The translations under genes and the position numbers were made by a program. This document shows, piece after piece, positions 12,595-23,045 of a DNA stretch of 64,000 bases. Position 1 is the first letter of the stretch; each line of letters opens with the position of its first letter. The stretch is from assembly GCA_007644065.1 (NCBI GenBank), contig VJWN01000019.1, forward strand, positions 62,001 to 126,000, in the 5' to 3' direction. The notes below the pieces were generated by a model. The model was not told the DNA's origin. It did no database searches and saw only the letters and a list, made by a program, of their open reading frames with translations. Source of the stretch: Margaritispora aquatica (Eukaryota; Ascomycota; Leotiomycetes; Helotiales; Discinellaceae).

Positions 12595-12672
12595 ACATCT
12601 ATCTGCGGCTCTCAGGGATCCGGCAAAAACCACACCCTCTTCGGCCTGTTGGAACTCAGTACAGATACAAGT
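12595..12672 (+). pseudogene. Possible relic of a P-loop ATPase (Walker A fragment)
   Basis: One frame reads 'TSICGSQGSGKNHTLFGLLE', resembling the Walker A region of a family of large fungal ATPases that usually carry 'GSGSGKSHTL'. The position after the Walker Lys is Asn instead of Ser/Thr, which would abolish Mg2+ coordination and is compatible with a G-to-A change. The frame does not extend into a gene on either side. Treat it as a weak, short similarity. Confidence 0.25.
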
Positions 12673-13050
12673 AAGCAACCGCAAGACTAGTTGGTGCTGA
12701 ATGTTTTAAAGGCATAGGTAAAACACGCGGAACGGGTATCGCGAAGCGCCCAGTCCTCCATATGGAGCCTCCAATCTGGTGCAGGCACAAAAGCCTACCT
12801 TCCATCTTCCGAAATTAATCTCGGGGGATCTACTCTCGGTGCCAAAGGTTTGTCCACCAACGTACTTTTCTTTTCATCTGAAGAGAAGTGCGTGGGTGCC
12901 CGGTGGGATTTCATCTTAAGGTATGTTGCTCGCTGGTTATTGACCCTGGGCAAGTCATGCAAGCCTAGGTACCTACCTACCTTACCTTTGTGAGCCCCGT
13001 GATTTATTCACAGGTGAAGATGGCGGAGATAGATGGAACGGGAATTACAA

Positions 13051-13087
13051 TTGATTGATTGATTAATTAATTAATTAATTAATTAAT
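13051..13087. repeat. TTGA/TTAA tetranucleotide tandem array
   Basis: Perfect run of TTGA units changing into TTAA units. A simple microsatellite, no gene content. Confidence 0.95.
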
Positions 13088-13740
13088 GATATGATCTGGT
13101 CTTCTTCTTCTTCTTCGTCTTTGTCATCTTTGTCTCCTTTCAGCTATTGTTGCTCCATGACCATCGAATCATGAATCATGATTTCGAGGTTGGCTCCTTC
13201 CTCTCTGACACCAACCAACAACGGAAGTGAGAGACATTTCCCCGTGTACCCGTGTATTATCATTGGATCGATGTGGCTGCACCTGCCCTACGCCTCACGG
13301 AGCACAGAGTGGCCCACGTCAGCGGCCCGGGTCGGTGCCAAAACGTGAAACTTCTCACGCACCCACTCATTTAGGTACCGTCGGTTTGGTACCCAATCAG
13401 GACTCGAGCCCATTTATGACCGGTCGAGATTTGCAAGCGCTCTTCAACAAGGAAGGAAGCAGCAAGCCCTCTAAGTCAGGCATGCACGCACTAGCTCAAC
13501 CCGCAACTAAGAATTAAGGTCAGGATTTAAGGATTAAGGATTAAGGTAGGGTAAAAGGTAAGGTACAGGGAGTCAAGGAACAGGATCCTCCATCTATCTA
13601 CATTACGGAGGTTAATTATTCCACTCCACCAGCAGGATCCTTTGGGTCTGGTTCTGGCTCCCGGTGGAGTGAGGTCGCACCCATGGCCGCATTCAAACCC
13701 AAACACTAAGGCCAAGCTTAAAAGTAGGCTTAATTAAGGC

Positions 13741-13743
<3 letters not shown>

Positions 13744-13772
<29 letters not shown>
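13744..13772. repeat. GA dinucleotide microsatellite
   Basis: About 14 AG units in a row, roughly 250 bp upstream of the secreted-protein start codon at 14022. Confidence 0.95.
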
Positions 13773-13775
<3 letters not shown>

Positions 13776-14021
13776 CAATTGAGGCTCAAACATGTCTACC
13801 CCCATCTCAGAAATGTTATATAAAGTATGACAATCCCGCATCCACCATTTCCTACTAGCAGCACAGTCTACAAAAGCATCATCATCCTCCTTATCATCAT
13901 CATCATCATTAAGCACCAGTTCATTTAGTCTTTGACCACTCTTGCATCTATACCGTTCTCTCATCCACACCAATCCTTCCATCAAACAGCAATACCTGAA
14001 ACTACATCCCCAACCAACAAC

Positions 14022-14546
14022 ATGCAGTTCTTCCGCTTCCTTCTCTTTGCTGCCACAGTTCTGGCTGGCTCCGTTCTCTTTGTCAACCAAGACGCCAACG
14101 AGCGCAGGATCATCTTCACCCGATACGAAATAAGCGCAAGCCCCGAGGACATTCCCCAGCTCACCCTTGGCGGTCTTCAGACTGCCAACCAAAACTTCCC
14201 CACGGGCTGGGTGGGCAGCTGGTACTCTGTAACGGCGGGTGCCGCTGATGTCGTGGGCGTGCTCGGTGAAGTACGCTTCAACGCCTGGAATGACCTCACC
14301 TTCTTCGATGTCAGTGCTATCGCCAACCCTAATGACTACAACGGCGTCAAAGAGATCTTTCCTTTGGACACCGGCAGTCCCGTCGCTGGATGCCAGGACT
14401 TCCCATGCGCGAACGCCTTCAACAACCCCAGCGACTCTGTGACCTATTCCACCGCCTCCAGCTCCCTAGTTTGCTTGGTCGGTACATTGTCCACAACCCG
14501 TCCTGGCATCGCTGGCAGAATGAGCCACGACTCCGTTATCTCGTAG
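14022..14546 (+). CDS. Small secreted DNase1-family (fungal) protein, 174 aa
   Basis: Start chosen at ATG 14022, because it gives a clear signal peptide (basic-aromatic n-region then 'LLFAATVLAGSVLF', cleavage around residue 18-21); the frame is open further upstream but reads as untranslated leader. The mature part has 'LGEVRFNAWNDLTFFDVSAIANPNDYNGVKEI' type core followed by two cysteines ('GCQDFPCANA'). This matches small secreted proteins often labelled 'DNase1 protein' in leotiomycetes. The label is inherited, and nuclease activity is not shown by any motif here. The fold may be thaumatin-like. Likely extracellular. No introns. The last ~25 residues after 'SLVCLVG' may be divergent or mis-spliced. 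Confidence 0.8.
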   Translation: MQFFRFLLFAATVLAGSVLFVNQDANERRIIFTRYEISASPEDIPQLTLGGLQTANQNFPTGWVGSWYSVTAGAADVVGVLGEVRFNAWNDLTFFDVSAIANPNDYNGVKEIFPLDTGSPVAGCQDFPCANAFNNPSDSVTYSTASSSLVCLVGTLSTTRPGIAGRMSHDSVIS

Positions 14547-16190
14547 ATGCTTTTCTCTTTCTAATCGCCAACGCCACCGTTGCCGGTGGTCGATCTGTCT
14601 CGAAAAAAGGACGGGGTGTGATCGGAATGACAGCAGCACGGCAGTAGATTCATCGGTGCCACTTGCGTGCTGTGGTTCGAGGATCAATGATGGATATCTT
14701 TTATCTTTGTCAAAAGGCGATTAGAAAGGAACGAAAGCACAACCAGAGGATGCACACTTGTATGGGACTCTCGGCGCCTCCCTTGGGATCGCTGGACATA
14801 CCCGAACATCTGGAGTTTTGGCTACTATCACATTTTCTTTTCTTTGGCTTGTCTCGCTGTCCGTATCTTCAGTTCGAGAAAAGCATATAGTAGGGTAGCT
14901 GGATGAGATGGTCTTTAGATGGCTTCTTATCTGGTTAATGATGTCGCTTGGGTCGCGGTTATAGATGGGGACGAAATGAAATGAAAAGATTTGAAAACAT
15001 TGACTTGATCTACTCTTTGCTTCTCCGTATCTTTCACCTGCTTTTTAGTCTTTCCTTGTTTTCTCTTATCTTTTTTCTTTTCTCCTTCCTCTGATCTTCA
15101 ATTCCTCTAATTTATATTGTATTCTCACTTAAGCGAGCACTTTGAGCATGTGCGTTTGCTTCTTTCCTTCCATTTTTCTTTCTCTCTTTCTTCCGTCCCG
15201 CCTCAGGTACCTTTGAGCACGTTTATCGCAATGCCACATCGAGTGTCTCACACACGCACTCATAGGACTTTATTTCCTCAATCCCCTCTCCCCTCTTCGT
15301 TGTCACCCTTGTCCACGACGCTCACGATCCAAAGTCCAGGATAAGTGCGCAAGAGTTCGCGTCGTCGACGTTGTGCCACCAGCGCCAGGCGGGGCAGTTC
15401 AGTCAGGTAGGATTCCCATTGATCCCGTGCCCGCACACTTACACGCAGGATCAATTGGCGCTGACGCCGATACTAACGCCCGCTGAGGGATGAAAAGGGA
15501 ATGAATCACGTGAGGAAGTGAGGTAAAATAGATAGGATTAAAGAGTCTAAAGAGCCTTCATAGTAGTAGAGAGCTCTATATAAACACCTATATCAACGCC
15601 TATAACACTAGATTTTATATAATAGTATAAGTAATATAGAATATAGTAAGATTAAACAGAGAATCGCAATAACCGAATATTATGTATATTATCACGTGAT
15701 ATACAACGGACACTCGCTTCTACGCCGGGTGGAGTATGAACGTCTTTTGGGTTTGGTGCACTTTGAAGCTGTGTACATCGGTTAATTCAATTCCAAAAGC
15801 ATCTTGGGAGCAACGGTAAGTTCGAGATTCTATTGATGCGAAATTTAACGCAAGTCGATAGATTAATCTTGGAGCATCTCAAGCAATTGAATGTCACATG
15901 ATTATCGTCCATTTGCCTCTCTCAACCCCTATCTCTTCTTTACTGTCAAAATGATACTCAACCAAGATATAGAATCTTGGACAACAACAGAGCCATGGCT
16001 TTTCATGAATAATTGGCGACCGGTGAGGCAGATTTATAAGCCCATTGGTTATGTTCTGCGCGATCGGGGGCTGAGTCTGAACCTCAGGATCGGTCTCTCT
16101 GGCTCTCCCTCATCCCCTCGCTTTCTCACTACTCTTCACGCAACAGCCTGCCTGAAAAAGATATTCTGAATCCATCGAATTGCTAACATC
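14547..16190. other. Intergenic region containing an AT-rich tract
   Basis: No supportable gene. Pyrimidine-rich stretch at 15010-15200 and an AT-rich, TA-dinucleotide-rich tract at about 15520-15710, ending at a CACGTGATAT motif, unlike the flanks. The AT tract looks like a RIP-mutated repeat remnant. Confidence 0.5.
15520..15710. repeat. AT-rich tract, possible RIP-degraded repeat remnant
   Basis: Dense TATA/ATAG/TAGTA content with few C/G bases, bordered by normal-composition DNA. No open frame. The composition suggests mutation of an old repeat, but no parent element is recognisable. Confidence 0.35.
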
Positions 16191-18646
16191 ATGGACCCGT
16201 TATCAATTGCAGCAGGATCCGCAAGTTTGGCCAAGCTCTGTATCAGCGTGAGTGGATTGTAGGCTATCCTCGTGGCCAGCCACTAACTCCCGAACCCAGT
16301 TGTCGGTGAAAATCACTACATTTGTGTCCGACGCACGAACAATCGATGACAATGTTCGAGCACTCAATCAAGGTCTCAGTGCGTTGTCAGAGGTCCTCAT
16401 CAGCGTTAGTATAGCATGGACAAGCAATCCTGAGATATCAGCTGCTCGGTCCGGGCCTGATCGAGCACTCTGGGTTTCGGTGAAGAATAGCATCGCGAGA
16501 TGTACGACTGTGTTGGAGAAATTTCAGGTATTGCTGAATAAAGTCACACCTGATGATGCACCCTCAAGGAACATGTTCAAGCGCTCAGTGGCAAAAATCA
16601 GACTTGACTTGAATATGGGTGATATTGAGGCCTTTCGTGCTGAGGTAGATGTGTATTCTAACGTTTTGACTATTGCGTTGAACTCAATTACTACGTTAGT
16701 ATGGAAGTTAGCGATTGTGGTCAACATGCTAACTGTCTCAGATGTGCGATCATCCGTCGGGACAGAAACGATGGAGTTGTCTTTTCAAGGCTACACCACA
16801 TCGAGCAGGGCATCGAATCACTTGCCAAAAAGTTCAACAGTGATACAAGTTCATCGATTACCCTTGATCCAGACACAAAATCCAGTCTGAACAGTTTTAT
16901 TAAAGCTGCTAAAGACTTCCAATCGAGTGCAAGCGAATACTCTAGTAGTGGCAGCACAATAATGGGTGGCAATGCCACCGAGAGAGGTGGTAGTGTATTT
17001 GGAGAGCCACTTTCAAAGGAGCGTGTCACCCATATCGAAGGCTGGATTCCAGCGCCTCTGAACGAGATTATAGAAGGTCCTATCTCCAACATTGCTTCGT
17101 CTACCGGATGGAACGGTCCGCTTCAGGACGTCGAAACGCTCCCAGAGCTCATGTCGGTGCTTGAGAATGTTGCACAGATGGCTGATCGATTTCAAGCGGT
17201 TGAGAAACAAAAGAACTTCACGAAGGATGAAGAGATACGATCGTTGCAGCAGCAAGTAGAACGACTTCTTGAAAGCAGGGATGATGCAATGAAACACAAC
17301 AGGGAGCTACAGAGGGAATGCAAAAGTCTGATAGGAAAGCTAAATGCCATAGAAACCACGCTTTCGCAGAAGGACGCCGCCCATCAACAAACTACCGGAG
17401 AGACAGAACGTTTACGCTCACAGCTTGAAATGCTAACAACGACCCATCAAGAACTGTTTGTTGAAGCAAGGCGGGTGCTTGCGGATAATGAGAAAATGAA
17501 GCTGGAAACCAGGGAATTAGTAGATACACGTAGAGAACTTGAGAACATGAAAATGGTGCTGCACGTACGAAAAGTGCACGCAGATGATCTTCAGTCACAG
17601 TTACAAGCTAATGAGACAGAGCTGAAGGATGTCCAAATCGAATTAACGAAGCAAAAGAGAGAAACAGACTTTGCCAAGGATAGAATTCATGCATTAGAAG
17701 CGATGATACATAATGCTTCAGAACTAAAGCAGAAGTTCATCGACGACATTACAAAACAAGCAACTGATTATGCTTACCAGTTTGAAAGGTTGATCCCGAG
17801 GAAGGCAAGCACTCAGGAGAATGAGATTCCACCTAGGGAAGAGTCCCTGGGGCATCAAGGACGAATGGAAAAGAGTAAGCAAAGACTACCATCTTCAGCA
17901 TCGTGATAACTTTTTAGAGCATGACTGACATAAAGAAAGATCCAATCAGATTGCCCAAGATGGAGGTAGATGTGAAACTTGCACCAATCCAAATGCACAC
18001 AAAGGATTCCCCAGCACCCCAAAAGCCGCCAATGTTGAACAGTGCACCAGTGGAACAATTCAAACAGCAAGGTCAAAAAGAAACGCTGAACTCTAACACA
18101 GACAGGAGGTATCCACCATTGAGTTACAAACGCGAAAAATTTGGCCGAAAGGAGCTACTTGTAATGCCTGAGTTACAACAGCAGACTTCCCCATTACCAC
18201 CCAAAGACGATTTTACTGTTATGAAACAGCAACCTTCAAATTCATCACTTCGCAATGACTCTGATGCAGGACAGCAGCGTGAGACAGACGGATATGTATA
18301 CCAGCGCATATGGGAAGCTGAGATTAACAAACGGCGGCAGCAGGAACGATTATCTCTTCAGCAATAAAACCCACATTACATTCGCCGAATACGATCGAGC
18401 AGTGTAGAGCGCAGTCTGCAGCCAAAACCTATATCTCCTGAACAACCGAGTGGCGTCAACGACGACCGGCAGCAGAAGCCATAACCTCCCCCACATCAAC
18501 AACATTCATATTCCTACCAACAGCGACCAAATTACGGCCAACAGCAGAAACGACCAAATTCCCAAGAACAGCAAGTAGAGTCAAATGGAGAACCAAATTC
18601 AGAGACAAACGAGTCTCGTGAAGAGCAACAGTGTCAAACGCAATAA
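16191..18646 (+). pseudogene. STAND-type N-terminal domain/coiled-coil protein with interrupted Gln-rich C-terminus
   Basis: Exons 16191-16247, 16300-16694 and 16742-17874, then probably 17940-18367. Introns are 52, 47 and 65 nt, with good branch sites in the first two. The frame then gives 670 aa up to TAA 18365-18367. The N-terminus 'MDPLSIAAGSASLAKLCIS' followed by a helical 'TFVSDARTIDDNVRALNQGLSALSEVL' block is the fungal N-terminal domain that precedes STAND/NLR-like proteins. No NACHT or repeats follow; instead a long coiled coil (about residues 330-510) and a Gln/Pro-rich tail. The tail frame continues after two in-frame TAA codons (18365-18367, 18482-18484) to TAA 18644-18646. If the last intron is not used, the protein stops at 17906 (538 aa). 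So the gene may be intact but shorter, or recently broken. Confidence 0.6.
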
Positions 18647-18988
18647 GTGCCTGAAGGGATGGATGCTTTTGTCTAGATGTGGAAATCTCACATGGTAAGA
18701 AAGCGAGTTAGTTAAAAAGAAGTAAAGCAATCACAATAGCGCGAACAGCTATAGGGCCTCTTCCGGATGTCTTCATCCGTTGAACTGCTATTTACAATTG
18801 TTACTGGTAGGCTCCACTTTTTATGTACGCCACCTTCCTACAGAGCCAAGTTTTCACGCCTCTTCTCTGATTCGTCAGACGCTGGCACTGTTATCCCACT
18901 TTCAAATTTGCCTATTATAAGGGCACACGACAGTGACATCAGGATAGAGTTAGGACATCGTGAAATTGCGAAGTGGATATTAAGATCC

Positions 18989-20931
18989 ATGAATGTCAAT
19001 AAGTCCGAAGGAAGATCGCAGCGCTCATTGACGCCACTGTTGATAGCAAGCGAACATGATGATGGCGACGACGCAGTGCTTGGAGATGAAGTGGCGGCGG
19101 AGAGAGTACCTGTTGAGGTAGACGATGAAAAGGAACAGAAAGTCACTTGGGCTTCGCTTCCACACAGAAGACAGTTGATAATCTTGACATTAGCCCGTTT
19201 ATCAGAGCCCTTAGTTCAAACATCTTTGCAGGTGAGTTTTTTAAAAACTTGGAATGATATGCGAGGACTAATAGATGAAGGCGTACATGTTCTACCAGTT
19301 GAAATCTTTTGACGAGTCGCTTCCAGATTCGACGATTGCCGCTCAAGCCGGACTTATGGCAAGTAGCTTCACTGGTGCTCAATTTCTAACTGCGATGATG
19401 TGGGGAAGAGTGTCCGATTCTGAAAGAGGTGGTCGAAAACTCGTGTTGCTCATCGGGCTCTTTGGGACAGGTATGCTTCTCATCCCTTACTGATATGAAA
19501 ATTGACTTCTCCCCTAGCCGTATCATGTCTGGGATTTGGTTTCTCCAAAACCTTCTACCAGGCTATTATCTTCCGGACGCTGGGAGGCGCACTGAATGGA
19601 AACATCGGTGTCATGAGAACCATGGTGTCCGAAATAGTACAGGAGAAGAAGTAAGCGTCGAGAAAGACTTGACGAAGATGCATCAATTGACTTATCTATA
19701 GGTACCAGTCAAGAGCATTCTTGTTATTTCCAATGTGCTTCAACGTTGGCGTGATTATTGGACCAATCCTAGGAGGTCTTTTGGCTGACCCTGCCGGATC
19801 GTATCCAAGACTATTCGGAAATGTCGCCTTCCTTAAGAAGTATCCTTATGCACCTCCAAATATTCTGAGCGCATTCTTTCTTTTTGCTGCCACATTAGGA
19901 GTGTTCTTCGGACTTGCGGAGGTAAGTTTCTCATCTACTACGATATTATCACTAAGTCCCTATAGACACTTGAATCAATACGCCACAAGGAAGATCTGGG
20001 CTCCAAGATTTCTCGAAAAATAAGCGAGATCTTTCGTGGTGCACGGGGAAATGATATTGCAGAGTATACTGCATTATCTGGGGATGACAATGTGCCAATG
20101 ACACCCGTTACACCAACAACACCAACACGACGTAAGGCGATACCTAGATGGAAGCACAGGCTTCCTTTTAGGAGAATATTCACCTACAACGTCATATGTA
20201 CGTTGGTCGCACATACTCTTTTGGCCACTCATCTCGGCACCTTTAATAACCTATGGTTTGTCTTTCTGTCAACGCCTGTTTCTGACCCCGCACATCCTGA
20301 TCCGCCTGGATTCCATCGCAAGCTACCTTTTATATTCACAGGAGGTCTTGGTATGCCACCTCGGAATGTTGGTTTTGCCATGGCAATTCTGGGTGTTATT
20401 GGCATCTCAATGCAACTATTCATCTATCCAGTCGTTAACGCCAAACTTGGAGTCGTCAAAGCGTGGCGTATATTCTTATACTGTTTTCCTATCGCTTATA
20501 TCCTCGTGCCCTTCCTGTCTATTGTCCCTTCGAAAACGCTACCACCTGCGGAGAAAGACGGGTTTCTTGTTTGGCTCACACTTTGCTCCGTGCTTTTCAT
20601 TCAAGTTACAGGACGGACCTTTGCTCTCCCTGCGACGACGATCTTGGTCAACAATGCATCCCCGCATCCTTCAGTATTAGGCACAATGCATGGAATTGGA
20701 CAGAGCTTATCGAGTATGGGGCGTACGATTGGCCCGGCTCTAGGGGGCAGTCTGTATGGTCTTGGTTTGAAGCAAGGAATTGTAGGCGCGGTATGGTGGG
20801 GCTTGAGTGGACTGGCGGTCGTGAACTGTGTGGCGAGTAATTGGGTTCGGGAGGGAGATGGACATGAAATCTTGTTGGAGGGAGATGAGGAGGCCGAAGC
20901 GGAATTCCAGGCGGAATTTAGGAGGAGATAA
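18989..20931 (+). CDS. MFS transporter (DHA1-like, ZIFL/YCR023C type), 583 aa
   Basis: Five exons: 18989-19231, 19281-19470, 19518-19650, 19702-19921 and 19966-20931, with introns of 44-51 nt. The sum is exactly 584 codons. Start at ATG 18989 gives a short cytosolic N-terminus with an acidic stretch. The frame is open to 18767, but that part looks non-coding. Motif A is 'GRVSDSERGGRK' between TM2 and TM3. 'FRTLGGALNGNIGVMRTMVSE' fits TM4 and 'GPILGGLLADP' fits TM5. A cytosolic loop with Thr/Pro repeats separates the halves, and the second half ends with 'GRTIGPALGGSLYG'. Family members export drugs, metabolites or metal-linked compounds. It lies 2.1 kb upstream of the PKS and on the same strand, so export of a PKS product is possible but unproven. 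Confidence 0.9.
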
Positions 20932-23045
20932 AGGGATAGAAGGGAGGGGTGACCTTCTGTGATGTGATGCGATATGATATTTTGACATACCGGTCTATGG
21001 CGCTTTGTATACAGGCAAGGGATATAGGCCAAATAGATACAGGCTAACTCGGTGAGACTTACTAGACGAAAACTTAGAAATGAAGCACGATCGAACTTCG
21101 CGTTTACAACTTTAAATTTGGATACAAGTGCAAAACACATCACAGCAAAATGTTTAGTGCTCTCGCGATCTTGTACGCCATACCTTACTCAGCTGAAGCT
21201 TGCAAATTCGTTCTAAGCGAGGAAGGTAAAGTTTAGGATAATCCTAACCGCAAAGCTTGTGTAACGAACCCTTATTATAAGCGTAATTCGCGATGTGCAA
21301 CAGAGCGACAAGATGGGAAAGTGGATCAGATCATGTGATACCTGCTAACCAATCAACACGAAGTTATCGGCAAGTCTTGCCTGTCTTAATTCCCATCCCA
21401 TTATTTGACAGGTCGGGCCAAAGAAACATCTCGTGGTTGTGCTCATGTTTGTATTGACGACACATCTCTCAAACATAACCTTATTACTCAACGCGCAGAG
21501 ATATCTGTTCGGATACATGATACGATGAAATTCCATCGATTGGCACGAAATTCACCGAGACATCATCGGATGAACCGAACGAGTCAACTGTCGAGACAAC
21601 GCACACCAACAGCTCGCAGAAAACTCATGCATTGCATGACATCCGCCGTGTGAACCCACCAATCTTCTCTTCGTCCATGCACATGGCCACCGTGGCACTG
21701 GGAATGCGATGGGACGGCGGAGAATTGGTGAAATGGTCTCGGAATGGCAGAGCCTTGCGGTCGACAGCAGTTTTACCCCTCGCGACATCACCCCGTAGAT
21801 CCGCAGAGTCTGATTGATGGGCAATGGTGTCTAGCTGCAAATCAACAACATTACCAACCGCGGATACGTCAGTGCGAATCGATACTGTGCTTATTTGATC
21901 TGAATTTTGGGACACCTCGCAGCAATGCAAAATTATCCATGCCAAAAAGCGACCCAGCGATCATAAGTTATGCAAGGAGGAGAGCTGGAACGATCTGGAG
22001 AGTGATATCTCACTGCTGGGATTTCAAGGATGTGCAAAAATGATACGAGAATGGGATTGAGGCCTTATTGTGGATAGACCTCTGGTCTCTACCTGCATGG
22101 CAGAATCGGGCAGACCAACCAAGGGCAAGAAGAATATCTACAGGACATATGTGCCACGTAGGACAACCGTGGGATTTAGAAATTGGGCGCAATTCTTCTA
22201 TCTGCCCCGCACGATCTGTCTAACCACCTTCTGATGTGCCATGAACATCTACATACAAGACTTCGAACAAATATGGTCTTGATGTCAGTGGAGGGGCAGA
22301 CCGGACTCGACTGTCACATGGCTGCTATTTCTATCCACTCAACAGTTGTCGATGTCTGGTGAGCGCTTAACGATTCCATCTTTGGATCCCTCTTCAATTG
22401 AAGTATGAATGACATCTCGGCAGGGTGTGGCGAATGATACTGTCATCCATTCAATGGGGATTCGGCAGTGGGGAAGTACCTCAGAGGAAACTGTGTAGGC
22501 CATCCTTCTTTCGGTGAGAAGGATTTGGTGATCTTTTGACCGGATCTGTAGCCTGAAACGGCTAAAGAATGGATCTGGCTTACCTCTTCAGAGCTGATCT
22601 TGACAGCCGACGTGGTTGAATGATCGGACTTTGATCCGCAGTAGAAGAAAACAGGTATGTTTGTTAGTACTGTTGGTTTGATAAGGTCTTGGTCTTCACT
22701 ATTGGTACTCTCCATCTGCTCCCAAGGTTCATTTTGTCAGCAATAGACAAAGGTATAGGTAAGTTATGTTCTGAGTTCGCTGTCCCGTTTTCTCATACTT
22801 CTTGTGTGTGGTTCCCACCACAGCACACAATCACTCTTCGCAATTTCCTGTACGGCCAGAAGTTGCACGTTGTTCTACGTGAATTTATTCCTCTTGATAA
22901 TCATTTCTACTCTAAAGCTAGTAATTGTTAGCAAGCGCTCTCTGTTAAACACAGGGAAGAGCTACCCATTCTTTGTTCTTCCTCCATACTCACCAGATCT
23001 GTCTTATCTGCTTTGTGCAACGTTATAATACCCTGTTCAAACACC
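20932..23045. other. Intergenic region upstream of the polyketide synthase
   Basis: About 2.1 kb without a gene I can support. Several short overlapping open frames on both strands lack motifs. The part 21400-22250 has scattered frames of normal composition that could be remains of a gene. The last ~250 bp are T/C-rich and should hold the PKS promoter and leader. Confidence 0.5.

Larger units (their letters stand above)
12304..14021. other. Intergenic region with simple repeats and a P-loop relic
   Basis: No intact gene. Holds a possible ATPase relic (12595-12672), a TAGGTACCTA-type block at about 12965-12987, a TTGA/TTAA tandem array (13051-13087), a GA array (13744-13772) and repeated ATTAAGG units near 13515-13560. 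The last ~120 bp before 14022 are CT/CA-rich, as in a fungal core promoter and 5' UTR. Confidence 0.55.

Noticed and set aside
15520..15710. Possible transposon
   Set aside because: AT-rich and RIP-like, but no open frame, terminal repeat or target duplication could be seen.
22043..22210. Frame reading 'ALLWIDLWSLPAW', slightly like a HET domain ('LWIDALCINQ')
   Set aside because: Only a handful of residues agree and the rest of the HET pattern is missing on both sides.
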